Positions 1 to 8,062 of a DNA stretch of 48,238 bases are shown here, in pieces. A program made the translations under genes and the position numbers. The notes under the pieces were generated by a model. That model was not told the DNA's origin. It did no database searches and was given only the letters and a program-made list of their open reading frames with translations. Origin of the DNA: SHLJ01 sp041618535 (GTDB lineage Bacteria; Bacteroidota; Bacteroidia; Flavobacteriales; Flavobacteriaceae); NCBI GenBank assembly GCA_041618535.1, contig JBFKFP010000004.1, forward strand, positions 1-48,238, in the 5' to 3' direction. Each line of letters begins with the position of its first letter. Within the stretch, counting starts at the first letter, position 1.

Positions 1-195
1 GGATTAACAGCGACGGGTCCGGATGAGCAAGCCCCGATCTCTGAGGTTTACGGCCTGGATTTCGACTTTTATTTCTGTGACGAAACAGCTTTAAAAACTA
101 TAGTAAGATCAAATCCGGGAGCCTTGAAACTGCATAAGGGCACTATTATTCAGAAGCATCATTTCAACGATTTTGAAGACATAACATTCGATTGA
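1..195 (+). CDS. C-terminal end of a DoxX/BT_3928-like membrane protein (partial)
   Basis: This frame is open from the first base to a TGA at 193-195 and encodes 64 residues, so only the C-terminus is present. The tail contains YGLDFDFYF, TIVRSNPG and HKGTIIQKHHF. I recognise this as resembling the C-terminal soluble part of Bacteroidota BT_3928-type DoxX proteins, which usually sit just upstream of tpiA. The stop overlaps the TTG start of the permease by 4 bases, so it is translationally coupled to the operon that follows. Molecular function is unknown. Confidence 0.6.
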   Translation, partial: GLTATGPDEQAPISEVYGLDFDFYFCDETALKTIVRSNPGALKLHKGTIIQKHHFNDFEDITFD

Positions 196-1268
196 TCAGT
201 TATTTGTTAAATAAATTGTGGTACGCTCTCCTGACTTTGTTCGGGGTGGTTACCGTGATCTTTTTATTGTTCAATGTCCTGCCGGGTGATCCGGCTCAAA
301 TGATGTTGGGCCAGAATGAGGACAGTGATCAGCTTGCCGTGGTTAAGAAAAAGTACGGCTTTGATAAACCTCTTCTTACTCAATATTACTACTATCTGAA
401 TGACCTGTCACCGATTTCAATTCATTCTGATTCTGAAGAGGATTATACCTTTCTTAGCCCAGGGAAGTATAGTTCATCTACAATACTGCGTTTGGAAAGA
501 ACAGAGTTGGTAATAAAGTGGCCCTATCTCAGAGAATCCTTCACCAAACAGGGAAAGAAAGTTAGCGAAGTGCTGGGTGAAACCCTGCCCAATACCGTTG
601 TGTTGGCGGTTTCAGCCATTATAGTGGCCATGATACTGGGCTTGATACTCGGTATTTTTTCAGCTTTACTCAAGGATAGCTGGACGGACAAGAGTATACA
701 GGTATTCAGTACCCTTGGTATGAGCGTTCCTTCCTTTTTCAGCGCCATCTTATTCGCCTGGATATTCGGATTTGTATTACACCGTTATACAAACCTCGAG
801 ATGACGGGTAGTTTATACGAGCTGGATGATTATGGCGAGAAACTGTCAATTCAATGGAAAAACCTCATCCTGCCTGCCATTGTGCTGGGTATCCGGCCAC
901 TGGCGGTTGTCATTCAACTGATGAGGAACTCTTTATTGGAGGTGATGAGCAAGGATTATATCAGGACAGCGAGGGCAAAAGGCCTCAGCGAATTTAAGGT
1001 GATAAAGAACCATGCGGTGAAAAATGCATTAAACCCTGTGATTACAGCTATTTCCGGTTGGTTCGCTTCTATGCTGGCTGGTGCGGTTTTCGTGGAATAT
1101 GTATTTGGCTGGAATGGTCTTGGAAAGGAGATTGTCAACGCCTTAAATACCCTTGATCTTCCCGTCATAATGGGATCGGTGCTTGTAATTGCCTTAATGT
1201 TTATAATTATAAATATTTTTGTAGACCTGATCTATGCACGCCTGGATCCTAAGGTCAGACTTAGCTGA
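192..1268 (+). CDS. ABC transporter permease, DppB/OppB type
   Basis: A 358-residue inner-membrane permease of the dipeptide/oligopeptide (BPD_transp_1) family. The N-terminus has the family opening with a first helix and the LPGDPA motif. A periplasmic insert of about 100 residues follows, then a block of helices. The cytoplasmic coupling loop is clear: YIRTARAKGLSEFKVIKNHA is the EAA-type motif that contacts the ATPase. The start is TTG within a TTGA overlap with the upstream stop; no in-frame ATG gives a complete first helix. No ATPase, partner permease or binding protein lies nearby, so the rest of the transporter must be elsewhere. It is cotranscribed with tpiA, prmA and clpS genes. The substrate cannot be told from sequence; peptides are the family default. 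Confidence 0.88.
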   Translation: MISYLLNKLWYALLTLFGVVTVIFLLFNVLPGDPAQMMLGQNEDSDQLAVVKKKYGFDKPLLTQYYYYLNDLSPISIHSDSEEDYTFLSPGKYSSSTILRLERTELVIKWPYLRESFTKQGKKVSEVLGETLPNTVVLAVSAIIVAMILGLILGIFSALLKDSWTDKSIQVFSTLGMSVPSFFSAILFAWIFGFVLHRYTNLEMTGSLYELDDYGEKLSIQWKNLILPAIVLGIRPLAVVIQLMRNSLLEVMSKDYIRTARAKGLSEFKVIKNHAVKNALNPVITAISGWFASMLAGAVFVEYVFGWNGLGKEIVNALNTLDLPVIMGSVLVIALMFIIINIFVDLIYARLDPKVRLS

Positions 1269-1274
1269 TTGAAA

Positions 1275-1760
1275 ATGAAAAGACTAATTGTTTATATTAC
1301 GATACTGAGTATTTGGGGATGCAGCTTTGAAAAGCCTGCTGTATTTTCCGCGGAAGCACTAAACGAGACCCTGATCGGCCTCGATGGGAAAGAAACAGAT
1401 CTTAGATCGGTGCTGGAAGGGCAATCGGGAAAATTGGTCATGTTGGACCTCTGGGCGAGCTGGTGCAGGGATTGCCTTGTTTCGGTTCCCGATCTGAAAT
1501 CGCTCAAGGAGGATCATCCCGAGGTTCAGTTTGTGTTTTTGTCCTACGACCGATCTGAGCAGGCATGGAGAAATAGCCTTGAAAAGTATGAGTTCAACGG
1601 CCTTCACTATTTTGTTCCCTCAGGAAAAAGAGGGCCATTGGGAAAATTTGTCGGACTGAGCTGGATACCGAGATATATGGTGATCAGCAAAGACGGAAAA
1701 ATAAAATTATTTAAAGCCACTGAGGCAAAGGATGAAAAATTAAAAAACGCATTATTATGA
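1275..1760 (+). CDS. TlpA-like thioredoxin-fold lipoprotein
   Basis: A protein of about 161 residues with a short hydrophobic N-terminus ending in a lipobox-like IWGCS, so probably a lipoprotein facing the periplasm. The body is a TlpA/ResA thioredoxin fold: LDLWASWCRDC carries the CxxC redox pair in the expected place, followed by the SVPDLK helix and a downstream WIPRY segment that has the cis-proline. It probably reduces or exchanges disulfides in exported proteins. I chose ATG 1275 over a TTG two codons upstream. Only six bases separate it from the permease stop, and its own stop overlaps the tpiA start (ATGA). The partner protein is unknown. Confidence 0.85.
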   Translation: MKRLIVYITILSIWGCSFEKPAVFSAEALNETLIGLDGKETDLRSVLEGQSGKLVMLDLWASWCRDCLVSVPDLKSLKEDHPEVQFVFLSYDRSEQAWRNSLEKYEFNGLHYFVPSGKRGPLGKFVGLSWIPRYMVISKDGKIKLFKATEAKDEKLKNALL

Positions 1761-2506
1761 GAAGACAGATAGTAGCAGGGAATTGGAAGATGAACAATGA
1801 CCTTACCGAAACAGAATCGCTGATCACCGATCTAAAAAAACAGAACAGAACTTCGGTTGCAGAGGTTATGATAGCACCAACCTACACCAATTTATGGCAT
1901 GCCTATCAGGCTCTTCGATTGACTGATATAGAGGTTGTCGCCCAGAATATGCACTTTGCCGAAAGTGGGGCATATACCGGGGAGGTTAGCGCGAGGATGT
2001 TAAAAAGCGTAGGCATTCAAACCGTGATTTTAGGACATAGTGAACGCCGTGCTTATTTTCATGAAACCGATGAATTGCTCGCAAAAAAAGTTGATTCGGC
2101 TCTCGCCAATAATATGAACGTTATTTTTTGTTTTGGAGAGGAATTGGAAGACCGTAAAGCTGCCAGGCAGGAAACTGTGGTGGGTGCCCAGATCAGCAAT
2201 GCCCTTTTCCATCTGGAAGAGGCATCCTGGAACAAAATAGTACTGGCCTATGAACCGGTATGGGCAATAGGGACTGGTGAAACAGCCAGCCCTGAGCAGG
2301 CACAGGAAATGCACGCCTTTATCCGTAAAACCCTTGAGATCAAATATGGAAGCAATGTAGCTGAGGGCACCTCAATTCTTTATGGTGGAAGTGTGAAACC
2401 TGCCAATGCTGCTGAGATATTCTCAAAGCCTGATGTGGATGGCGGACTGATTGGAGGGGCATCATTGAAGGCAGAAGACTTTTATGCCATCGTCAATGCT
2501 GTGTAA
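1757..2506 (+). CDS. tpiA: Triosephosphate isomerase
   Basis: A 249-residue TIM-barrel enzyme that interconverts dihydroxyacetone phosphate and glyceraldehyde 3-phosphate in glycolysis and gluconeogenesis in the cytoplasm. All catalytic residues are visible: Lys11 in GNWKMN, His94 in ILGHSERR and Glu166 in AYEPVWAIGTG. The phosphate-binding YGGSVKPAN and the C-terminal GLIGGASL are also present. Length is normal for the family. The start ATG overlaps the stop of the thioredoxin-like lipoprotein, and a methyltransferase follows three bases after its stop, so it lies inside the operon running to clpS. Confidence 0.98.
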   Translation: MRRQIVAGNWKMNNDLTETESLITDLKKQNRTSVAEVMIAPTYTNLWHAYQALRLTDIEVVAQNMHFAESGAYTGEVSARMLKSVGIQTVILGHSERRAYFHETDELLAKKVDSALANNMNVIFCFGEELEDRKAARQETVVGAQISNALFHLEEASWNKIVLAYEPVWAIGTGETASPEQAQEMHAFIRKTLEIKYGSNVAEGTSILYGGSVKPANAAEIFSKPDVDGGLIGGASLKAEDFYAIVNAV

Positions 2507-2509
2507 TTG

Positions 2510-3310
2510 ATGAAGCCCTATCTTAAAAGAGTTTTGAGATCGGCCGGGCTGATAAAGGTATCTGACGACCTGAGATATCGCTGGATGAGATTCAGGAACC
2601 GCAGCGAAAATTCTAAATTTCTCAAGGAAAATCCTGATATCCGGATGCCACCTGACTACTTGCTTTATGAAGCGCATCAAATACGATACAGATCCTATTT
2701 CGAATATGGCAGGACCAATGCCAAAATGATAGTTGATCTGATAACCGAGCATGCAAACCTTGAGAATAAGCGCCTGCTTGACTGGGGTTGCGGGCCATCG
2801 AGGATTATTCGCCATATGCCGGAACTGCTTCCGCATACAGAATTGTTCGGCAGTGATTACAATGCGAACAGCATTGCCTGGAACAAGGAGCATATTCCCG
2901 GGGTGAATTTTGTTTTGAATGCTGTCAATCCACCTATGGAGTTTGAGGATGATTTTTTCAATGCGATCTATGGATTATCGATCTTCACTCATTTGTCTGA
3001 AGAAAATCATATCGACTGGTTAAAGGAGCTGCACCGCGTGTCGGCAGATAAAGCTATTCTTCTGTTGACCACTCACGGCGAGGGGTTCAGAGAGAAATTG
3101 TTATCTGCAGACAGGGAGAAATTTGATTCCGGGAATCTGGTGGTGCATGGCAAAACGCTTGAAGGGCATCGGACTTATGCGGCCTACCAGCCTCCCGGAT
3201 GGTTTAAAGACCAACTGGCTAATATGTTCGTGGTGCTGGATCACAGGGCTGGGAAAAAGGTCAGTTGGGGAATTGAACAGGACAAATGGATACTGCGGGC
3301 AGAAAAATGA
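2510..3310 (+). CDS. Class I SAM-dependent methyltransferase
   Basis: A 266-residue predicted methyltransferase with a Rossmann core from about residue 75. Motif I is LLDWGCGPSRIIRH, the acidic strand-2 end is LFGSDYNANS, and SIFTHLSEENHIDWLKEL is the helix after strand 4, as in Methyltransf_11/23-type enzymes. The basic N-terminus (YLKRVLRSAG) and an aromatic C-terminal region could bind substrate; neither names it. TTG 2507 directly precedes ATG 2510, and I use the ATG. It is wedged between tpiA and prmA, three bases after one and ten before the other. I expect tpiA and prmA to be adjacent in relatives, so this may be an insertion into a conserved pair. Confidence 0.85.
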   Translation: MKPYLKRVLRSAGLIKVSDDLRYRWMRFRNRSENSKFLKENPDIRMPPDYLLYEAHQIRYRSYFEYGRTNAKMIVDLITEHANLENKRLLDWGCGPSRIIRHMPELLPHTELFGSDYNANSIAWNKEHIPGVNFVLNAVNPPMEFEDDFFNAIYGLSIFTHLSEENHIDWLKELHRVSADKAILLLTTHGEGFREKLLSADREKFDSGNLVVHGKTLEGHRTYAAYQPPGWFKDQLANMFVVLDHRAGKKVSWGIEQDKWILRAEK

Positions 3311-3320
3311 ACGGATTCAC

Positions 3321-4148
3321 ATGAATTATATCGAATATGATTTTGAATCGGACCCACGCGATCCATTCACCGAGATTCTTATGGCAGAACTTGGCCTTCT
3401 CAATTTTGAGAGTTTTATAGAAACAGAAAAAGGCTTAAGAGCCTATATAAGAAAGGATGAATGGGTGCCCTCGATCCTTGAAGAGGTCTCTGTCCTCGGG
3501 CTGGATGAATGTAAAATGAAGGTGATAATGAGGGAAATTGAGCCTGTGAACTGGAATGCGGAATGGGAACGGAATTTCACACCTATAGTAGTGGATGACC
3601 GTTGCACGGTGAGGGCTTCATTTCATGAAAAAAAAGATACTGAATTCGATATTATCATAGATCCGAAGATGAGCTTCGGAACCGGTCATCATGAGACCAC
3701 GCATCTTATGATCGGGATGATGATGGAAATGGATTTTAATAAAAAGGCAATTCTGGATATGGGATGTGGAACCGGTGTACTCGCAATCCTGGCCCACAAG
3801 AAAGGCGCAGCTGCAGTTACCGCGGTGGATATCGACCCCTGGAGTTATGAGAATTGCATCGAAAACGCAACACGTAACGATTGCTCCGGTATCGAGATTA
3901 TTCAAGGCGACCTTAAAAAGGTTGAGGGGAGAAGATTTGATATTATCATAGCTAACATAAACCGTAACGTGTTGCTGGAACAGTTGCCGGGATATGCCAG
4001 CATGCTGAACCCGGGAGGAAATTTGTTGCTCAGTGGCTTTTATTCAGAAGATATTCCGGCAATAGAAGGCCGATGCGGGATTTTAGACCTGACTTTATCG
4101 AAAAAATCAAAACGTAATAATTGGGTTGCATTAAAATTTATAAATTAG
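3321..4148 (+). CDS. prmA: Ribosomal protein L11 methyltransferase
   Basis: A 275-residue cytoplasmic enzyme that trimethylates ribosomal protein L11 using SAM. The short N-terminal substrate-recognition domain begins MNYIEYDFES. The linker contains MSFGTGHHETT, the family signature, and the SAM site is LDMGCGTGVLAILA followed by VDIDPWS. NINRNVLL is the conserved segment before the last strands. The frame stays open upstream into the previous gene, but homology begins at ATG 3321, ten bases after the preceding stop. It sits immediately upstream of clpS, an order known in flavobacteria. Confidence 0.95.
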   Translation: MNYIEYDFESDPRDPFTEILMAELGLLNFESFIETEKGLRAYIRKDEWVPSILEEVSVLGLDECKMKVIMREIEPVNWNAEWERNFTPIVVDDRCTVRASFHEKKDTEFDIIIDPKMSFGTGHHETTHLMIGMMMEMDFNKKAILDMGCGTGVLAILAHKKGAAAVTAVDIDPWSYENCIENATRNDCSGIEIIQGDLKKVEGRRFDIIIANINRNVLLEQLPGYASMLNPGGNLLLSGFYSEDIPAIEGRCGILDLTLSKKSKRNNWVALKFIN

Positions 4149-4161
4149 TCCATAATTAGCT

Positions 4162-4437
4162 ATGGGAACCCGTAAAAAGGCATTGGAGAAGATTGACATC
4201 CGTGAGGAGACTGTCAAACAACATGAGATCGTCCTGTATAATGACGATGTCAATACCTTCGATCATGTGATTGAGACGCTTATCTATGCCTGCGACCACA
4301 CCCCTGAGCAAGCTGAACAATGCTCCATTATTGTTCATTTTAATGGGAAATGCACCGTTAAAACCGGTGAATATGACGACTTGAAACCGCGGTGCACCAT
4401 TCTGCTCGACGCAGGATTAACCGCGGAAATTACCTAA
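4162..4437 (+). CDS. clpS: ATP-dependent Clp protease adaptor ClpS
   Basis: A 91-residue adaptor that binds proteins with N-degron residues and hands them to the ClpAP protease. The flexible N-terminal tail leads into HEIVLYNDDVNTFDHVIETL, the ClpS core with the Asn-Asp pair that contacts the substrate N-terminus. The ACDHTPEQAEQCS helix and the VHFNGKC strand follow as in the family. It starts 13 bases after prmA and is the last gene of the forward operon. Its stop overlaps the stop of the convergent metal-binding gene by four bases. Confidence 0.95.
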   Translation: MGTRKKALEKIDIREETVKQHEIVLYNDDVNTFDHVIETLIYACDHTPEQAEQCSIIVHFNGKCTVKTGEYDDLKPRCTILLDAGLTAEIT

Positions 4438-4703
4438 CCTCCAAATCGGCCAATGGCACAGCTGAGATAGGACTTGGCTTTCCTGGCCAGAGTATTGCTG
4501 TAACCATCTATGGGATAACCTAATTTAGCCAACAATTCGGCGGCTTTAATCAGATCATCCTGCTCTTTGTAAATGAAGGAAACCGTTTCATCTTTGGATT
4601 CAACGGTAACATCCTCTAATCCTTTAAGCTCATTGAGCTTGCTGATGATGGTTTTGGCGCAACCACCACACTTCAGATTATGAATGCGAAGTGTTGTTTT
4701 CAT
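4434..4703 (-). CDS. Heavy-metal-associated (HMA) domain protein
   Basis: An 89-residue protein with a ferredoxin-like HMA fold. The metal-binding loop NLKCGGCAK holds the CxxC pair (Cys12 and Cys15), and the pattern of KGLEDVTVES, TVSFIYKEQ and AAELLAKLGYP follows copper chaperones and P-type ATPase N-domains. The C-terminal tail of about 25 residues after the domain is extra. The family binds Cu(I), Zn or similar soft metals; which one is not decided by sequence. No P-type ATPase is next to it. A perfect 10-base inverted repeat lies just upstream (4720-4758). It converges on clpS with overlapping stops. Confidence 0.85.
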   Translation of the reverse strand: MKTTLRIHNLKCGGCAKTIISKLNELKGLEDVTVESKDETVSFIYKEQDDLIKAAELLAKLGYPIDGYSNTLARKAKSYLSCAIGRFGG

Positions 4704-4719
4704 CCGAAAATGTTTAGCG

Positions 4720-4758
4720 CGAAGAATAATAAATCGGCATCCTCAATGTTATTCTTCG
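4720..4758. promoter_or_regulatory. Inverted repeat upstream of the HMA gene
   Basis: CGAAGAATAA (4720-4729) is matched by its exact reverse complement TTATTCTTCG (4749-4758), with a 19-base spacer. It lies 17 bases before the HMA start codon, in the region where the promoter should be. It could be an operator for a dimeric metal-responsive regulator or a hairpin in the mRNA leader. There is no T-run after it, so a terminator is unlikely. No regulator gene is adjacent. Confidence 0.4.
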
Positions 4759-4838
4759 AAATCGATTATTTAATTACAGATAAAAATAGAAAGATAAGAT
4801 CCTCCAAATCATGATAAATATCACCCTTTGGAAAATTT

Positions 4839-6362
4839 TTAAAGCTTCGATTTTGATAAATAGGTCGTGCCAATCGCGACAACAAGGGCAACAATAAAGG
4901 TCAGGATCCTTGAGCTGATGTATTCATCCAGGCCAAAGCTTATCCATGAAATTGTAAAAATCAATCCTGAAGCTATGGTCAACAAGGCGGCGGTTCCATG
5001 ATATTTGGGCCAGAATAAGGTAAGCAATATGACCACCGAGAAAGTAGAACCGATCCCCGCCCAAACATATCCTACTATACTGTATATAAGGTCGCTTGGC
5101 GATATATAGGCTAAAAGAAGGGCAATTAACGACAAGACCGCCGTGATGACTCTCGATTGCCTCAGACCATTGTCCGGGTCTTGCTTTTTTTTCCTGAGCG
5201 GTTTGATAATATTTTCCGACAACTCGGTTGCAGAAAGGATCAACAATGAATTTGCAGTCGAGATAATGGCAGCTAAAACTCCGGTTATCAACAAGCCGGA
5301 AATAAATGGGTTGAAGATAGTTGTTAAAACTTCGGGCATAACGGTTTCCTGGTCCTTCAAGCCGTCCGGGCCGAACAGGGCCAGGCCTATCCACCCGATC
5401 ATCAAGGCTCCGATATAGGCTATTATTGTCCATAACACACCGATATTCCGTGCCGTTCTGGCATTTCGTTCGTCCTTGATGGCCATAAACCGCATACTGA
5501 GCTGTGGCTGCCCGCCCAGGTAGCCGAAAAACCATGAAAAAGCACCTGCGATTATTATCCCGGAACCCAGTCCCCCGGCCAGGTTACCGGCATCCGGGAA
5601 CCAGTTATGCAAGGTCTGACCCAGATTGGAGTCTTCCTTCAATACCGCTCCTCCCATCATGGTTGAGTGCGCTTCCCCTGCTTTGGATAATGCCTCGCTG
5701 ATACTTGCTGCAAAAACCTGTCCTTCAGGCTGAGCAGAGAGGTAAATTATACCAGCTATGGGAGCGACAATAAGTGTTATGATCATGATCACTGCCTGTA
5801 TTACATCGGTGTAAGTCACAGACCTGAATCCCCCATAAATCGTATAGGGGATCACCAAAACCACTACGATTATCATCGCCAGTCCGGAATCGATACCGAA
5901 CAAGGCGTTAAGCGTTTTTCCACCGCCCAGAAATTGTGCGCCTACGTAGAAGAAAAAGAAAAAAACAATTGTAAAACTCCCGAGGATTCGGATCCATTTC
6001 CCCTGGTCTGCATGCCTTTTGGCAATATAGTCTGTAAAGGTTTCCACCTTATACTTTTCAGCTTCCCGCCTTAAGCGCCCGGCTAAAACCGTCCACGCCA
6101 CTATTATTCCACATACGCAACCTATGGCAGTCCATGTTTCCATCAGTCCCGTTGCATATGCAGCACCGGGCAGGCCGAGCAAAGCCCAAGACGATTCACC
6201 TGTGGCACGTTCAGATAAAGCAGCTACCCATCCTGGCAATTTTCTATCCGCAATAGCAAAGTCGGTACTGGTCTTGACCTTTCTTCCTTGGTAGATTCCA
6301 TAAATAATGATCAGGGCCATATAAAGGCCCATAATGATCAAAATGATTTGCTGCTGATCCAT
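4839..6362 (-). CDS. Sodium/solute symporter, PutP-like
   Basis: A 507-residue inner-membrane transporter of the SSS family with about 13 hydrophobic helices. SERATGESSWALLGLPGAAY matches the PutP TM2 region that forms the sodium site. GFRSVTYTDVIQAVIM and the FMAIKDERNART loop are further family signatures. PutP-like members import proline with sodium; related members carry other solutes, so the substrate is inferred only. The gene stands alone on the reverse strand between the HMA gene and a hypothetical cluster. No proline-degradation genes are in the window. A near-palindrome lies in its leader (6400-6425). Confidence 0.9.
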   Translation of the reverse strand: MDQQQIILIIMGLYMALIIIYGIYQGRKVKTSTDFAIADRKLPGWVAALSERATGESSWALLGLPGAAYATGLMETWTAIGCVCGIIVAWTVLAGRLRREAEKYKVETFTDYIAKRHADQGKWIRILGSFTIVFFFFFYVGAQFLGGGKTLNALFGIDSGLAMIIVVVLVIPYTIYGGFRSVTYTDVIQAVIMIITLIVAPIAGIIYLSAQPEGQVFAASISEALSKAGEAHSTMMGGAVLKEDSNLGQTLHNWFPDAGNLAGGLGSGIIIAGAFSWFFGYLGGQPQLSMRFMAIKDERNARTARNIGVLWTIIAYIGALMIGWIGLALFGPDGLKDQETVMPEVLTTIFNPFISGLLITGVLAAIISTANSLLILSATELSENIIKPLRKKKQDPDNGLRQSRVITAVLSLIALLLAYISPSDLIYSIVGYVWAGIGSTFSVVILLTLFWPKYHGTAALLTIASGLIFTISWISFGLDEYISSRILTFIVALVVAIGTTYLSKSKL

Positions 6363-6399
6363 GAAATAAGAATAGTTCGGACTAAATTAGACATTCTGC

Positions 6400-6425
6400 C
6401 CAAATGCTCTATGCATAGAATTTGG
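6400..6425. promoter_or_regulatory. Near-palindrome in the symporter leader
   Basis: TCTATGCATAGA (6408-6419) is a perfect 12-base palindrome. It is flanked by CCAAAT (6400-6405) on one side and ATTTGG (6420-6425) on the other, with two unpaired bases (GC) on the left. It lies about 40-60 bases upstream of the symporter start, a plausible operator or leader hairpin position. No regulator was identified. Confidence 0.35.
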
Positions 6426-6603
6426 AAATGTAGATATAGAAAATCGTTTTTCCGTCAATCCTATTCACTCTTCATCTGTCATATTAATTGGATGATTGTT
6501 GAATTGTTAAAAAAACATTGGAATAATAAGACCTTAAATAGGATGAAAAACTGCTGAACCGATGCTTTATGATGCATCCGGATCCTGATACTATTTTTTT
6601 GAC

Positions 6604-6729
6604 ATGCCGAATCAATCTTCAAGGATGAAAGTATTAAATATTTTCTGCCTTTCCCAATCGGATAAGAGTTGGTTTATATTAATTGGTATTCTCCTGACAT
6701 TTGTCATAGGAATTGTTTATCTTAATTAA
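6604..6729 (+). CDS. Possible 41-residue single-helix membrane peptide
   Basis: An ATG frame of 41 codons lies in the 400-base gap before the next gene. A polar N-terminus (MPNQSSRMK, SQSDKS) is followed by one strong hydrophobic helix, WFILIGILLTFVIGIVYL, and the frame ends right after it. A second ATG seven codons in could also start it. No family is recognised. Support is limited to the clean helix, the stop just behind it and the position 33 bases before the next gene. It could be chance in an AT-rich gap. Confidence 0.35.
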   Translation: MPNQSSRMKVLNIFCLSQSDKSWFILIGILLTFVIGIVYLN

Positions 6730-6762
6730 TAAGATTTGAGTTAAACCAATCCAGAATCAGTT

Positions 6763-7095
6763 ATGCCAGTAATAGAACGACAGATCTTACATTATAAAGT
6801 CGATATAAAATCAGGACGATTTGCCGCTAATTTCCCGGCTTATATCCACGGCTATGACGAATCGGGCAGGCATGTGCTCACCTGCGTATTCTTTGAGAAC
6901 CCGAATTCCATACTACCCGAAAACAAAATGGTGGACGATGTGGTGAGTATGTACTTCTATATGAATAAATTCAGTATGGTGGTCGATATTTTCAGAAACG
7001 AGTCCCCGATCAAGATCATTTATGATTCCAGGGGTAAGGACTGCACCCTTATCACCGAGAAGGAACCTGTAGGGGAAGGCGAAATAATCAGGTAA
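6763..7095 (+). CDS. Hypothetical cytoplasmic protein, 110 residues
   Basis: No family recognised. The protein has no signal peptide or membrane helix and reads as a small alternating strand/helix domain. Notable segments are the aromatic ANFPAYIHGYDESGRH, the acidic-aromatic stretch DDVVSMYFYMNKFSM, and IKIIYDSRGKDCTLIT near the end. Base use matches its neighbours, so it is probably genuine. It is followed after about 140 bases by another small hypothetical gene in the same direction, with which it may be transcribed. Function unknown. Confidence 0.65.
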   Translation: MPVIERQILHYKVDIKSGRFAANFPAYIHGYDESGRHVLTCVFFENPNSILPENKMVDDVVSMYFYMNKFSMVVDIFRNESPIKIIYDSRGKDCTLITEKEPVGEGEIIR

Positions 7096-7233
7096 TTACG
7101 ACTTCCGGGATAGGTCATGCCGTATTTCAAAATATTTATCACCTTTTCGATGAATGCCGATGATGGATTGGATGACGGAAAATTTCTTGCCCGAAAATCT
7201 GTATAATACCTAAATAATTCAATTGACAATAGG

Positions 7234-7494
7234 ATGAAGTTTAAAGAAGAACGTATCCCTAAACAAACGCATCACTCAAATCCCAGTATAAGGTTCATAC
7301 CTGACAAGAAAGATCAGACCAACGGTGAATTGTTGATTTATGACCCAGAGGGCAATTTAAAATTTATGACCAAGGTCTATAATTTTAACCCCATGGAATT
7401 GAATATGAAGCATTATTGCTGCGACCACAAGATGGCGCATTGCATTCCTTCAGATCATCTTTGCGATGATGATATGATAGAGGTTTGGATCTGA
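7234..7494 (+). CDS. Small Cys/His-rich hypothetical protein
   Basis: An 86-residue protein of unknown family. The first half is basic and polar (MKFKEERIPKQTHHSNPS), the middle has a strand pair around GELLIYDPEGNLKFMTK, and the C-terminal part contains HYCCDHKMAHCIPSDHLC. That is four cysteines and four histidines within 18 residues. The spacing suits a zinc or iron site. Without a known fold this is inference. There is no signal sequence. The reverse-strand neighbour at 7515-7967 also carries a tight Cys cluster; any functional link is speculation. Confidence 0.6.
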   Translation: MKFKEERIPKQTHHSNPSIRFIPDKKDQTNGELLIYDPEGNLKFMTKVYNFNPMELNMKHYCCDHKMAHCIPSDHLCDDDMIEVWI

Positions 7495-7514
7495 TGTTTT
7501 TGTTAGGTTAGAGT

Positions 7515-7967
7515 TCAGGCCACCTGTTTCTCCGGGACCGGCGTCAGAAGCTTTCTGAATTGCTCTGAATAGTCCATTACGTTGGGTATTCCATCCAGTT
7601 CACACAATACTTTTATAGCTGCCAACAGGCCTTCGAACTGCATCCATCTGTCATCCGGATCTGCAGGTCTAAGATTAAAATGGCGCAATGGAAGTCTGTA
7701 TCCGCACCCTTTCAGAAAAGCCTGCTCTATATGAAGAAGCTGAAGGGGGCTGTAGCCGTTAAATCTTCTCCCGAAGGCTTCGTTGACCTTACCCACGTAA
7801 TTGAGTTCAAGTGATCCGTGATCGTCTGAGAAATTCTTCCAGAAATCCCTGTTGTCAAGGATATTCCCCACCGCGCAGTTGCAGGCACATTCCGGATGCA
7901 GGGTGCCTTTATTGAAAGCGTCGTAAAGTTTTTTTATGGCCTTGTCAAATCTCGAAGAGGTAATCAT
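7515..7967 (-). CDS. Conserved Bacteroidota hypothetical protein with a Cys cluster
   Basis: A 150-residue soluble protein. The N-terminal part has a compact CACNCAVGNILDN motif, and the middle holds DDHGSLELNYVG, RRFNGYSPLQLLHIEQAFLKG and CELDGIPNVMDYS. I recognise this as a common flavobacterial family that databases sometimes label as an NADH-quinone reductase subunit F fragment. I see no flavin, NADH or [2Fe-2S] ferredoxin motif to support that label, so it should be left as unknown function. The cysteines may bind a metal. A hairpin terminator lies beyond its start, belonging to the gene upstream on the same strand. Confidence 0.75.
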   Translation of the reverse strand: MITSSRFDKAIKKLYDAFNKGTLHPECACNCAVGNILDNRDFWKNFSDDHGSLELNYVGKVNEAFGRRFNGYSPLQLLHIEQAFLKGCGYRLPLRHFNLRPADPDDRWMQFEGLLAAIKVLCELDGIPNVMDYSEQFRKLLTPVPEKQVA

Positions 7968-8014
7968 AGCATTTTCTTTGATATAAAAATAAAAAGAAAT
8001 CGATTGATGACAAT

Positions 8015-8040
8015 AAAAAAAGCGGATCGAATAGATCCGC
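8015..8040 (-). terminator. Intrinsic terminator of the 8063-8482 gene
   Basis: GCGGATC (8022-8028), a five-base loop and GATCCGC (8034-8040) form a perfect 7-base stem. On the reverse strand it is followed by seven T residues (8015-8021), 22 bases past the stop of the upstream gene. Confidence 0.85.
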
Positions 8041-8062
8041 CGGATATATATAGAACGGCTGT

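Noticed and set aside
3123..3320. Upstream extension of the prmA frame
   Set aside because: It lies inside the methyltransferase gene in another frame; PrmA homology starts at ATG 3321.
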